Assembly (NCBI GenBank): GCA_964036275.1
Contig: OZ038438.1
Location: 11,107,321 to 11,171,320, forward strand
Origin: Litoditis marina
Lineage: Eukaryota > Nematoda > Chromadorea > Rhabditida > Rhabditidae
Length of the DNA stretch: 64,000 nucleotides
Direction of reading: 5' to 3'
Shown here one piece after another: positions 26,501-39,500 of the stretch. The position numbers and the translations under genes were made by a program. The number at the start of each line of letters is the position of its first letter. Within the stretch, counting starts at the first letter, position 1. Below the pieces are notes generated by a model. It was not told the origin of the DNA. It searched no databases and was given only the letters and a program-made list of their open reading frames with translations.

Positions 26501-28315
26501 GAGTGAAGTGAACACCCAAGCTAGGCGGCTTGTGGAGGAAACATGATACTTCGCGGTTCGCATCTACCGAGACAAACTGTTTGCGAGCGTCTTTACTGTT
26601 CCTTGAGAACAAAATTGGTTGGGAAAAGAGTTGTGGAACATTTGCAGGACTGCTCATCTCTAGAATGCACACGTGAGATCAGTGAAGATGATAAAAACAG
26701 CAAAATAAGAAACTATTTCAGAATAGTTTTTGAGTATGAATCGCACTATTCGAGTTTTCGAAGCAAAACTGTGAAGCAATCAGAAAATAGTACCCTTCCA
26801 CCCTATATCACGTTGTTCATGGCTTCATGAACCCCGATTGCCTTTGAATGAGCGCCGTTTTACCGGCATAATTATACATGAGAAAGTTGGCGTAGTACGA
26901 TGTTTTATAGGTACTTATAAGATGTACGAACATGTTGAGACAATGGCTAAACGCTGGTAGCCGAGGTAAACAAACAGAAAGCTGCGCTCTGCACCTAACT
27001 TTTCCCAGTGTGTACGTAAAATACGGAGAACTCGAAAAACAGCGGTCACTCTTTTTTTGTGAAAATAGAATAGTTTTCAAGACTACGCAACTTGTTTTGA
27101 TCGTTCTCAATTAGGCGCCGAGAATCCCAGAATTGGATAGATTGGAAGTTTCGGGTGACATTGGCAGAGAGTTGCTCAAAAAGGCAGCTATTAGTGAATA
27201 GCAAAGACCCGGGGGATAGGAAGCGGAATAGTCGGAACTGGCACGCATTTTTTACATCGAAAACCGCTAAATAACATTATATGCACTTTTTAAATAGCTA
27301 AGAACATTGTTAAACTCAGTGCTCATTTTTTCATGATTGTTGTTGAAAAGAAGCGGACAGAATATAAAGTCCCCCGATTAAATCACTCTACCTATGTCGA
27401 GCCAGCTGTTTCCAATTTAGTACAGGCTACAATTACGAATCGCGCGGAAATTGTAACTACTAATGTGCGCTTTGAGAATACAACCACAGCCCCCCGGTAG
27501 AGCAACTTGTTTTTTCGACTCGGAGTAAGTTTCGCGGTCGCGCGATGAGAACAAACTCGGGTGACAAACGGACGAGGATTACTGAGGTCTCACAAACGCG
27601 GCAGAGTTTGCCAACTTGTGTTTTTCTCTCGCTCTCACTATCTTGTGAAGTGGAAAGTACGGACTGCCCGGCAGTTCACACCAGTCCCCAACTTGTGTTC
27701 AGAACTAAGAGGAGATGAAAACAGCAACATTGTGTTCGTTTTCTAGATGTTTTCTAGAGCGATAAGGAACTGTACCGATTACCATTATTTCTGCATTACT
27801 ATACCAATCTAATAAAATATTAAACAAATGGTTTTCTCATAGATGAAGCAAAAATAAAAAAGATAGCTTGAGAAAATTACAAGATAGACTAAATCATGCC
27901 ATTGAGTGTGATCCAAGGATGAAAAAACACGGAAATATTCCGCCCTATATGAAAATTGCATTTATCTTTGGAATGATGCACACGTATGATAGAAATACCA
28001 AAGCCTTAAAAAACGGAGGATCCGGGGAAAGCTGTAAAACTGCTATGAGTTCAGTTGAAGTTCAGCCTAACTTGGGAATGTTGTTAAACGGTTCTTTTCT
28101 CAAGATAAAACTAAAACAATCTAAGGAAAATTAATGTTCATAGTGTGTTCAACCTGGTTCTGTGAGTATCAGTTCCTCTGAGAGAATAGAGTGAGAATGA
28201 ACTGAAAACTTCCACTCTGGGGTGTAGTGAGATCGAAGAAGATATGAAACTTACATGACTGACAAATTACGGCGACAAGTAGAAGTATAAATGTAGCTAT
28301 AGTTAGGGAGCGCAT
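17543..28315 (-). CDS. GPI-anchored Ig-superfamily adhesion protein (3 Ig + 1 FN3), RIG-3-like
   Basis: This is a cell-surface adhesion or synaptic-type protein. Coding-order exons are 28315-28255, 23832-23737, 23321-23210, 21983-21826, 21484-21344, 21095-21028, 20968-20875, 20339-20269, 20190-20050, 19819-19723, 19313-19237, 19042-18974, 18627-18552, 18298-18212 and 17661-17543. All phases agree, giving 488 residues. Visible domains are a signal peptide (1-20, from MRSLTIATFILLL), Ig1 (about 45-138, SCVF to EGVYECEG), Ig2 (about 142-248), Ig3 (about 268-345, LVCNV to DEYRCEVSN) and one fibronectin III domain (about 350-455, ELYKITGLRQGTNY). A spacer follows with SSCG and the short hydrophobic tail LLFLLPYLAHYFT, the pattern of a GPI-anchor signal. 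I recall C. elegans RIG-3 as having a similar layout, but this is inferred from architecture only. Intron 1 is about 4.4 kb and may hold regulatory elements. Confidence 0.88.
19165..19203. repeat. Short tandem duplication in an intron
   Basis: The block GGTCTTTTCAATGAGCGC occurs twice in direct tandem, separated by one or two bases, in the intron between the FN3 exons 19042 and 19237. It looks like a recent slippage duplication. Confidence 0.7.
20387..20459 (-). repeat. tRNA-derived insertion (SINE head or tRNA pseudogene)
   Basis: Read on the minus strand, this 73-nt piece has an A-box-like TAGCGTAGTGGTT, a good T-arm (GCAGG, TTCGATT, CCTGT) and 3' AAGAGCC that pairs partly with the 5' ACTCT. 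The anticodon arm is not foldable: it contains a run of seven T. It is therefore not a working tRNA gene. It lies in an intron of the Ig-superfamily gene, on that gene's sense strand. Confidence 0.6.
25528..25599 (-). repeat. tRNA-derived insertion resembling a tRNA-Asp/Gly-type D-arm
   Basis: These 72 nt on the minus strand start GCCTAGT and end GAGGC, with about 6 of 7 acceptor positions pairable. The A-box TTATAGTGATTAGCG matches the Asp/Glu/Gly tRNA style, and TTC falls at the standard positions 54-56. The anticodon and T stems are broken, so this is a pseudogene or SINE head, not a functional tRNA. It lies in the 4.4-kb first intron of the Ig-superfamily gene. Confidence 0.55.
27868..28134 (+). 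other. 88-codon open frame inside the large intron, unrecognised
   Basis: An 88-codon ATG frame lies antisense in intron 1 of the Ig-superfamily gene, beginning MRKLQDRLNHAIEC. The sequence is lysine- and methionine-rich and more AT-rich than the neighbouring exons. I recognise no family. It could be a relic of an inserted gene or transposon, or chance. Confidence 0.2.
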
Positions 28316-29404
28316 GATAGTCGCCAGCTCGTCGGATAGCCGTAGTGCTCCCGCCAAACCCCGCCCCAAAGAAAGAGATGTACAATACATACGGAGCATC
28401 GCCCGAACGGCTAGACACACACACAACGTAGTATTTCCCATGGAATATCGGGGCCCAAAACCGGTTATGATTAACTGCTAACTAGTGGTCCTATCTCGCA
28501 AGCTCAACTACAAACTACAACATCATACAACAAAAGGACCGAAAATCCACACTCTCCCAACAACCACTTCGGTCTTACTTTGATGAGTTAGTGCCACATT
28601 CTTCGAATGTAGATAAATGAATGAATAACTAAGAAGGCAAGCTACATCAGCACCTTTTGAATACCGTTCGGTGGACCCCTCATTGACTTTTCCATAAAGG
28701 GGTGCGGTCGGTTCATAGACGAATGAGCCAATATGAAGCAGAAACGAATACTAAACTATCAATAGATCAGCAAGAATCCACATTTTCAAGCTTTGCTCAT
28801 GCTCATGCTCAAGTAGCTTACTTGCCTGCACGAGATTACGAAACACGGTCACGGTTATTAACCTGTTGTTAACAATGCGGAAAATTGGGAATCTGTGAGC
28901 CCTCGATGTGTTATATTTCCACTATATGGTGGTAAAGTGAAGTTCTACCGACTAAACGTCAATGACTGTTGAACCTGATCTATTAAAAACACAGATCGAA
29001 TCTTATACTAGAAGTAAATTGAATAGTTACGTAAAGTTAGCATTTACTGAGTGCTGCTGTGCCCCACATGTTTAACGTGACTGTGCAATTGACTAGCAGT
29101 GTATCAGAAGTTACTTGTTGCCAGGTCAAATAAACTTCAACCTAATTCTCCACGTTTGAAGTTTAAATGTCAAAAAACCTCACGAAAAAATGAATGTTCA
29201 TTCACGATAAAAACATGACTAGATGAATAGCATTTGTTCTATGAGGTAGTAAATAAATCAACTCAAACACTAACTGTAACGGAACACTTACATCGCAGAT
29301 CAGTTTTTGCTCCGAGGTCTGCAGACATTCCAACACAGTTTTTTTTTGTATTTTCCTCGACCATTTACCTAGATATTTGCATGAAATACTAAAATGACAC
29401 ACGT

Positions 29405-30869
29405 CTACACAAAGTTACGTTTACGTTCTGAGTCGAGAGGAACTGAAGGGTCAAACGTCTCGCAAAAGTGGCTTCCAAGCGGGGCAGCGCCGGTGGCGTC
29501 AAAAGTGTCCGCTCCCTTCAATCTGGAAATGGGTTTGCTTAAAATCAACCTATTAATGAACAATTCACGCTGTTACAACGCGAGAAAAAGATAGGGTTTA
29601 CGTATTTTTCCGAGTGTCTGAAATGGGAATATTGAGTGTGATAGGGCATGAAATGGTACGGAAAAAAACTAAAGGAATTACCGGTTTTGTGAAAATAAGA
29701 ATGAGAGAAGAGTTTCACGTGTAGTAGGAAAAAGTTCTCCACCAAAGAATTCATAAAAATCACTTGTTTCAATCACTTGTCTAATTGGCGTATTGGATAT
29801 TCGATCTATTGTGTAAAAAAGTAAAGATTAGTTTTTGATAAAACGTGTACAAAAAGTAAGAAAGAAGTTCAGTAAACGGATATTTGAGGATTGGTTTAAA
29901 GTTTCACAAAAAGAATACTGAATTTTTTTCCCGTTATTTTCCCTGAAAAAGCGACATTGGCCCTTTTCTCAAAATATCTGCTTATTGAACTTCTTTTATA
30001 TTTATTGTGGAAGATTTATCCAAAACTAATCTTCACTTACTTTACACTCGTTTTTTTCTTTTTTTCTTATTAGCATATATTTCTTGCTTTCAATTCGAGA
30101 ACAAAGTCCTTCAAGTTTTCTAGTTTCGAGTTAATGTTTAATTCTTCACATCACAATGTTACCTAGTCCTTAACTCCTTATAAGTCCTTATGTATGTTGT
30201 CAATAAATCTCTACTCGAGATTAATGAAAGGTGAATCGAGCTTTTCTGTTTCCAGTGTTTCGGCATGAACAAAGAGATCGGCGGTCATGTTTCGTGTTTT
30301 GTCACCAACCTGCAATCAAAGGAGGACAATCTGCCGGGAACAAAGTCATGTTCGCCTGCCACCTGCCAATTCATCCACAATTGTCTCGCCTAATCACCTA
30401 TGCTAATCTACTGTCAAATTAGCCGTATTCCGCCCGAAAATAAACGTAGTTTAACAGTTTTTTTTTAAAAGATTTTTCAAATGAACAACACCGAACAAAA
30501 CCCAAAACTTCATCCCACATTCCTAAGGATTACATAACCACATCTTATTGCTAATCTATATTCACTCCCATTCTCTCATAGTGCAGGTATAAACTTTTTC
30601 TTTCTACTTCTATTTTTCGTTTTTTTTATTCAAGTTAGAGGGATCTCCTGGAGATGTCTCAACCTCTAACTAGAAAAAAGCATTGTCGAGATTTAGAGAC
30701 GAAACTATGCAGCTTATAAAAAAACCAAAAACTCATCATTTTACCTTTATAATAATTGAACCTTCTTTTTAGACAGCTAAATAATCGAACGTGGATACCT
30801 AATGCCATTCTCATCCAGGACCAGAGTAGCCGTTTTAACTTTAACACCATTTCTGAGCTGGGCTTTGAT
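29405..30869 (-). CDS. Possible 3' end of an unknown two-or-more-exon gene
   Basis: Two minus-strand exons fit together. Exon 30869-30799 has acceptor CATACAG and donor AG|GTATCC and encodes IKAQLRNGVKVKTATLVLDE and a few more residues. Exon 29522-29405 has acceptor TTTCCAG and ends in TAG, and contains GADTFDATGAAPLGSHFCET. The first ends in phase 2 and the second starts in phase 2, making an arginine codon at the junction. Both use codons like the real exons nearby. The first exon faintly resembles a PTB-domain strand (K..KA.L.L...GI.L), but the rest does not confirm it. I could not find upstream exons. Confidence 0.35.
30256..30393 (+). CDS. Possible terminal exon of a small Cys-rich protein
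   Basis: After a good acceptor (tgtttccag), 45 codons run open to TAA, starting CFGMNKEIGGHVSCFV and ending HNCLA. Five cysteines in 45 residues suggest a secreted Cys-rich tail. No upstream exon or start was found. It lies antisense within the intron of the candidate gene at 29405-30869, so at most one of the two may be real. Confidence 0.25.
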   Translation, partial: CFGMNKEIGGHVSCFVTNLQSKEDNLPGTKSCSPATCQFIHNCLA

Positions 30870-31537
30870 CTGTATGCTCAGCAGAGTTCGCGAATTACGA
30901 CTAAACATAAGGGATAAACCCAACTCGTCCTGTCTTCCCTTTTCCTTCCCTTAAAAAGGCTTATACTGGAGAGTGCTCCAGTTGGACTGGTAACCTATGA
31001 TTAACGATTGCTGTCTATTGAAAGACGTTTCGATTGTAAGGAAAACGCGTTGCTCACGAGCCACCTGAACAGTTCATGTTATTAGACAGTAGTATGCGTC
31101 ATTCGCATCAACAACTATCGCCACAAATAAGAACAAAGCCTTGCCAACCCAATACTGTAAGTTCTAACCGCTTTGTCCTTTTACCCAGTTTCAACCGTAA
31201 TGTATTGTGAGAAATCTGTGCAAAGATTTGGTTTGACATTTATGTTTGTTAATGGAACAAACTCACTTTTTCCTGAACACGATGTTTTCCCTGCAGTTTT
31301 CCCCAGCTATTTCCGATATTTTTTTCGAAAAACGGATGCGAAATGAGGGAAGCGGTATTGAACTGTTTTTGGAAATGACAGCCAGACGAGTGTCACTTGA
31401 GAAAAACTGTGGAATAGATGAAAGCATGAAAGAGGCCAGCTGGCACAGATATTTGGCCAGAGATAGCAAATTCAACAACTCGACCGAAAACAGGGGAGAG
31501 GGGGAAACAAGTCAGATAGAGTCTATTGCATTACTAG

Positions 31538-31984
31538 TAGGGTTGTTAATCGATTATGAAAAACCGATTATTTCGATTTTCGACTTTCGAGCCATTTTGA
31601 AATTTCGATTCGATTCGATTTCGATTTTGCGTAGTTCGAAAAAAACCGATTATTTCGATTTTCGACTTTCGTTATTCAATAGAAATCTCACTCCATGTCA
31701 TGGGCTAGATAAGTTATGTAGATGCGCTATACTCATATCAAAACTATCGTATGATGCTTTCTAATCAAAATCTGACCGTATTTCAAGACTAGAATCGAAA
31801 CTCGAAAATAATCGAAATTTCGATTCTGAAAAATTTCGACTTTTTCGATTTTCGATTTTGAACAAATTTTGTCTAATCTCTGTTTTTCGAGTTTCGACTT
31901 TTCGATTTTGGAGAAATTTCGATTATTTGAAATTCGACTTTAATCGATTTCAATCAATTTTCGATTTCGATCTTAACAACCCTA
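31538..31984. mobile_element. hAT-like MITE with TTTCGA-motif interior
   Basis: The ends are TAGGGTTGTT (31538) and AACAACCCTA (ending 31984), perfect inverted repeats in the hAT style. A perfect 8-bp target-site duplication ATTACTAG flanks it at 31530-31537 and 31985-31992. The 447-bp interior is mostly a degenerate array of TTTCGATT-type motifs in both orientations and encodes nothing. It cuts into an otherwise open plus-strand stretch. Confidence 0.9.
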
Positions 31985-33420
31985 ATTACTAGTGAGTCTC
32001 CTATAGTGGGATTGAACAACTTGTCAACCGTTTTAATTGGGTGAATATATCTATGTTAACGAAAATCGTAACTTTTCGGTAATTGATTTTGAGGCCCCGC
32101 AAAAAAGAGTGTTCGAAATAACTTCGACATACTTGAAGTTCGCAGTAGAAAATAATGTAAAGTTGAATTCTGTACTGTAGGAGTCTCCGTAGGAATGATG
32201 TGATATACAGTCATTAGCAATGTTCGGTACAGAACTCCTATTCATTCCCTGTGATACAGAGAGAAGTTACATTTCGAATATAACTTTATTTTCAGTCGGT
32301 ATTCATGTTGCGTAGCAGAGCAGAGTACACTACGAAACGCATCAAGAAAGAAATGAAGGCATATCGTATTCCGATGAACGTCATCTATTTGGAACATACT
32401 TTCTATTAGTTCACCCTGAGAATAGAGGGAGCATTTTTGTTTTTTACTGTGTGTGCACTTTATAAAATAGGTCTGGTGTGTTATTTTTCATAAACGAATA
32501 GAGTCTATCAGAGAGGTATTAGAATCAGAAATATCTGTGGAAATAGAGAACCGAGCATGGCCACCAAGTTTTTGCAAACTTATAGTCGTCGCTTTGGGCA
32601 AGACGGACAAACGGTACATGCTGAGTGATGCTCGCTCCTCAAACGTTGTTCGAAACTCGGATGCTAAACGAAGTTCGGAAGAAAATGCTACTCCAGCTCT
32701 GTTTTTCTTCTCCTATTCAAATAAATGTTGGAAGACGTTGTGGTTGCATGTCAAAGTAGGGCTGAAAGAATGAGAAGAGTTTTCCGAGAAGACAGCATGA
32801 AAGAATGAAGAAAGAATGAATGTAATCGAATTGAATTGAAACATCGACGATGCAAAGCAGTTCTCATCAATCATACATGGACTACTACAACTGCTAGTCC
32901 CGTTGATTTTCGTAATAACAGTTTTCTAGGTTATAATATAATAATGAGTTCCCAAATAACTGTATAAGTTCACGTGGAGACCGACTATATTATTGCTTTT
33001 CAGTTCATTACAGAAACGTCTCAAAACATGCAGAGCAATATTGACAGAAATAGCAATATAAGCAAGTCTTTTAAATGAAACCATTCCCGACGGTGCGCAG
33101 AAGAAACGTCATAATGCATTATGGACGTTCTAGAGTGCAGATGGGAACCTTTTTGGGCGTTGATGAATTTTTATCATAGCTGATTTGTATAAACAGAATA
33201 CAAATCAGCTGTACCCCACATACCCACATTCTTCGATTCCGAATCGCGAAAGATGACATAAATACAAAACTGAAACAGGCTTAGAAAACATCTAGATTCT
33301 CAGCTGCTTCCCCGACATGACACTTACTGCAAGACTTTTACCTACTCAGTATTTTCTTAAAGTTTATTATCCATGAAAAATCTTCTCAACTAGTCTTACA
33401 ACATATTTTGTTCTTTCTCA

Positions 33421-33616
<196 letters not shown>

Positions 33617-34721
33617 GTGTTTCACTCAGTTCCTCTGTTCATGTATTTAACTACCTATACAAAGCTGTCCCTCTCTTCTTTCCCTCTCTCTCTCTCTCTC
33701 GATACAGTTTGTGGGGGAGTTTATCCCATCTGTTGTTCCATTGATGATGAGAGTTTCAAAAACAATGTATACTACACAACAGAAGTGTCAATAATAAGGC
33801 TCTCTTCGTATCATGTATTATCCCCCTCCACCGCTAATAGCCATGCCAGTAATTGTTTTGACACCAGTTCAGTCAGACTCTGTCCGTGCTCGAAGTTCCA
33901 GTGTGACTGTGTTCCTTTCCTCTGTTTCCGTTGTAGTTTCCTTTCGCGGGTGATAAGGAAGAAAGAATGGACAACTGACCCATTTCTTACAACGAGCATT
34001 GTATTTTATCAACCTTAACTTCGGGCATCTGTTCAAAACGCTATAACTACCTTCACAGTTGAGACTAGTTTAGGAAGCACGGATGGATTTTTCTCTCTTC
34101 GGTAAGAATATTTAGTCAACTATCTTCGATGTCATCAATTCACTGAACTTCGCCAAATATGAAACTTCAAAAAATAAATAATTCTCGTCCAACTACATCT
34201 GTTGAAATATCCTAATTCCGTAACACCGTAACTCTTCACAAACCATTTCATGTTCGAGTATTTACTTGAACTGTAGGTTCACAGACGACTTCCGTGTTAG
34301 TGTGCCCATCAATCTTGCGACGTTATGGATTAGAGTAGCTGCTAAAGCTGGTATACGCTCATATTAAGCTTCGGCAATGGGACGGTTGAAATTCTGAACC
34401 TTTGTTAACATGTCGCTTTCTATCACTAAACAGTTTTCGATCGCTCGATGAAAAAGCAGTGTCATACTTGATCATGAATCTATCTATCTTGATTTCTCTT
34501 TCTGGCCATCAAAAATCAATCCAATTTCATAGAACTGAGGAACCAGCAAGTTTGTTTATTTAAAATTTTCAAGTGATGAAGAATTTGATTTTTTTTGTGA
34601 AGTTAACCATTCTGTCTCATAGTGTATAGCGTGTTGAAAAGACTGGACAGTTCATAAAATACGTGATGAATTGTGCGCATGAACAGTTTTGACTTATACT
34701 TTGATTGTGTTCGAACCTCAA

Positions 34722-36464
34722 ATGGACATGGACATCAAACTACAGACACAGCGGAACGGGACTTTTTCGTTGAGCGACGACCCATATGATCACGATCTGC
34801 GGCTTGTTCTTGCATCCGAAGACAAAAAACACACGTTTTGCTCACGTTTAGCACGGAGCGCGTGAACTGTTGAATTGAAATCTCCATTTGTAGTACTACG
34901 TAGCTCACAAACTCCTGTCAGTATTCTCAAATGAACTAAAGAGTGTTTCATTTCAGCATGCTCGCCTATTCTACACCATGGAAGTCCATTTACATAGCGG
35001 CTATGTGCTCTTTCGTGCAATCCTTCCAAAGTAATATATTCAGTGCTTCGCTGTGGCCCTACCTGAAAATCGTGAGTACGCAAAGGAAGAATTCGTTTGC
35101 GAACAAAAGATCGTGTATTGTTTCCGTAGAAAACTGCAAATCCGGCTAGTGGGAATAGAAAAAACTGCCCGCGACATTTAACTTCAAGTCGAATCGAAGT
35201 TCAAGTTCACTTCGAGTGTCAACGGAATCTCCGTGTCACGTGAACAACTCGAATTTTTGAGTTCTTTCTGGTTTCCCACTGTGTCCTAAAATGTCGATTC
35301 CTCATCTAGCCACTAATTCCAGAACGACTCCAAGATCGATGAAACTTTTTTCGGTTTTATAGTAGCTTCTGTCAGTTTTGGATGTTTCATATCAGCGCCA
35401 ATATTCGGCTATTGGAATTCCAGAACGCTACAGGTGAAACACCCAAGATAAAAACACACTGATTTCAATTTACTATTATTATTATTATTTATGTTATTAC
35501 TAGTACTATTGAACTTATTATCATCACTGAGCTATCAGGCAATGGTAGGGTTGTTAATCAATTCCAAAAAGCAAGTCAATTCCAATTCCAATTCTTTTCG
35601 GATTTTCAGAAACCACTCAATTCCAATTCCAATTCTTTCTATATTTCAAAAACCAGTCAATTCCAATTCCAATTCTAATCAGTTTTTGGAAAATGAGAAT
35701 TGTCAATTCCAATTCCTCTCAGGTTTTCAAAGCCGAGTCAATTCCAATTCCAATTCCAATCAATTCCAAAAAATCTCAAATTTTCAATTCCAATTCCAAA
35801 TCATTTTTCCGATTTCATGGCAGTTTTTTTTTCAAAAAACGCAGAGAAACAAACAAAAACTGTTAGTTTCTGTTAAAGTGAAACAATAGTAATTTAGTGA
35901 AAATTAAACCTGTATAAATTCCGAGAGAAAATCAAGTCAATTCCAATTCCAATTCCAGTTGTTCTGACATACGAAAGAATTGGAATTGCAATTCCAGATA
36001 TATTTTGACATAGAAAAGAATTGGAATTGCAATTCCAGAATTATTTGACATTCAAAAGAATTGGAATTCCAATTCCAATTCTTTTTCACACACAAAAAGA
36101 ATTGCATGTGCAATTCTTTTGGAAGATTATCTCAATTCTTTCAATTCCAATTCCAATTCCAATTCCAATTCTAACAACCCTAGGCAATGGTCTTGACAGT
36201 ACATTCCAGGTCAAAGTACCGCTTGCTACTGGACTTCTATGCATGATTTTTGGAAATTTGTTATATTTCTTCGTGGAACTAAGTGTCGAGAGAAAACATG
36301 TATTTCTAATTGCACGACTCATGACAGGAGTTGGCTCAGGTTCGAACTAACGCACTAACTCCTATTTCAACCATGTTTCATGATTTAAAATATAAGTCAA
36401 GTGTGGGTGGATCAGTTGGAAAATTTTATGTTCAACTTATCTCCAAAATGACATTCTCCAAAAT

Positions 36465-36523
<59 letters not shown>

Positions 36524-39500
36524 CGAATTCACAAGAAATTCATAGTTAACGAGGATAGGATAAGGTGAGTTTACAAGGTGAGATGTGTTGGAACTGTACA
36601 GCTTGTCTTCCTCCCTTCCTGATACTACCGTGAAAATGACATGTTCTACAGGCAGCGCAGCACTTTTGAATGCTTATGTGGCTCACGTGAGCGAATTTCG
36701 CGATCTGGCCAGAGCAACCGCTTTGGTTACTAGTGGAAGTACTGTTGGAATGGTAACCGGACCAGGTGGGTTGTCTCGAGGATAGATCATAATCGAATGG
36801 GATAAACTGTTATATTTGTGAAAACCACTGCAAATGACACAATAGGGCTACAAGTAAATGGTATATATCGAATTAAAATGAGCCTCAATTTATCTTTATC
36901 TAAAAAACATCGCAAGAGAGGGTCATTTTCAGTAGTTTTGGCGATTAGATTCCCTGTTTTCTGATTTCAGCCGTTCAAACAATATTCACGTGGCTGGGAT
37001 ATCCGGGATACAATATCTGGAATACGGTGCACATTCATCAGTACAATGCACCTGCCCTATTGGCCATCATCATGAACATGCTCGGCCTATTCCTCATTCT
37101 ATTCTTTCTAAAGGAACATCCATATAGACACTCGAAGGAGTCTGAACCACACTGCGATTCCGAGGTAACAATTTATTTGTGTGAACTCTCAAAACACATA
37201 TTTTCAGTGCATCATGTTAATGTTACCAGTAGAGTAGTCAGAATAACGAACTTGTATCGAAAATAAATACGTTCACCATGCCAAACGCTAACAAGGGGTG
37301 TTTTTTGAACTCTGGTGTATTTCCAATACGACTTCCCACTTGGTTCAATTCCTGAAGAATATAATTTTTCAACGGTGTTTTCCAGGGAAGTGGATTGTCG
37401 TCCGAAATTTATTGGGTTCCTATTCTGGTTTGTCTTTTAACTCGCTTCACGCAAGTTCTCGTCATAGTATGCTACAGCACGTGAGTTTTGTCAATTTTTC
37501 ACGTTTTCTATCTGAAGACGTTTCCATTGCTTCTACTTGTTACATTCAATGGCAATGGACCTTTTTATCCGAAAATCATACAAATGTTTATTCATACCTA
37601 TTTGGCTGAAAAATAGAAGTTTATTAAAGCTGCAAGACCGTTAAATTTTACGTTTTTAATTTTTTAGTTTGATCGGAACGTGCGCTCGAGAAAAAAAACG
37701 AAACCGTTGCTTTGTACGACACAGGTCTCCATACTCCATCCTCATACTCCTACAGTACTCTGTTTGACTTTCTAGTGGCTGTTTCATAAAAAACACAAGG
37801 ACCTTTTAGTTGGTAATAAAAAAGGAATAACAATCAGAATACAGATTCGAAAACTTTCCGAAACGTTTTATATGTCTAAATACTGCCTCATACGGTTGAG
37901 ATGATACTGTGGGAGAATACGCGAAACAGACTAGTAGATGAGGGATTATCTACTTGCAGTATCTCCTCGCCCTACACAATGGTAATGTTCGGCTGGTCGA
38001 ATGAGGAAGCAGTACTGTACAACTCTCAATCTAGCACTCTGATAGGAGTCATCGCCACTCTAACCTACATTATGTACTACACTGTGAAACAGCTACGCTG
38101 GTACGTGAAATGACCACACTACGTACTACTTAGACAAATGGATTATCCAAGGAATTCACTAGCTTTCTCAGAATTCACAGGATTCTACAGAAAAATCTCG
38201 GAAACAATTTTCAGATAATTCTGAGTGCAAAGTAAGAATGAAATTGTTTTTAACTAATTCATCTAGCATTTATGCGTACAGTTTCAATATGTTGTGAACG
38301 CTCTCTTTGAAATACGTGAGGTTATAGAGCTGAAGCTGTCAAACTCTATTACAAAGAAAATAACAAGAAAGAAAATTAGAAAACAACAAGATGTTATAAA
38401 TTTTCAATTAACCAAAATGGGACTTCGTGAGAAAACTTCACTGCGTTTTCCAACTGATATTAATAATTTTGTGAGTTCAGGAACAATCATCGCCTTCTCT
38501 GTGTGGTTTCGCTGTTGTCATTCTTCGTATATCATGTCATCACATATCCATACGAGTTTCTCGATCCCGGAAGAAATTGTTAGTCACACAACTTGAATTG
38601 AATTTCAATTATTTACAACCCCGCAAGTCATGTCATCACATATCCATACGAGTTTCTCGATCCCGGAAGAAATTGTTAGTCACACAACTTGAATTGAATT
38701 TCAATTATTTACAACCCCGCAAGAAGGTCGAACATGTCATTTGATTTCGCAATAGCGCAGTGTATACGTTGTGTTACCGTATTGACAATGTTTTCTATTT
38801 CCATTGAAAAACAACTGACTCACTGTATTAATGCATCACGGTCTTCTTAATTTCCAGCCAAAACGGCCACCAACATCTCGCTTCCTAATTGTGGTGAGGA
38901 CGCCTACACTTGGTGCCACGACATGCCCACTGTCTCTATTCCCCGATATTTCGCTACCTACTATGTATTTGTGGCAGTAGCTTTTTGTGTTATTACAATA
39001 TCGAACTCGACAATATTCGCTCATCTAGCGGGAATCAAGAACCAGGTGAAACAGTCGCCCATAGCAGATGTTTTAATCATCTAACGTTGGTAGAAACGAA
39101 CCAAAACGCTCATGTTCAAATTCTTCTCGTCGGAAAGTTTGGTAGACAACGGATAATGTCTATTCTTTCAAGGGTGTCCTTCAAGGAGTTTACCAGATGA
39201 CCAGTTCTATCGCGAGTATACTAGGACCCCTCGCCTTGGGGTAAGCGAATTGGGAAGGTATTGAAACCTTTTTGACCAAGGAATATTTCGCACACGTTTC
39301 GGTATGTTAGATGAGGTTGATGTCCGAGTATTACCGTCGGAGTGGACTGTCTTTTGAAGTTTTCTATGCATTGTCTTTCAATAACTATCTTTACCTTCAA
39401 CTTTAGCCACAAAAATATGTGTTCTCTAAGATAATTTCCTTTAATTAGCAAATAAGTTTTTATAGCTGCCCCGCCGAGAAAGAGAAAGCGCAGATCAGAG

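Noticed and set aside
35491..35889. 132-codon frame rich in Asn-Ser and Gln-Phe
   Set aside because: It is a translation of the AATTCC array of the hAT-like MITE inside an intron.
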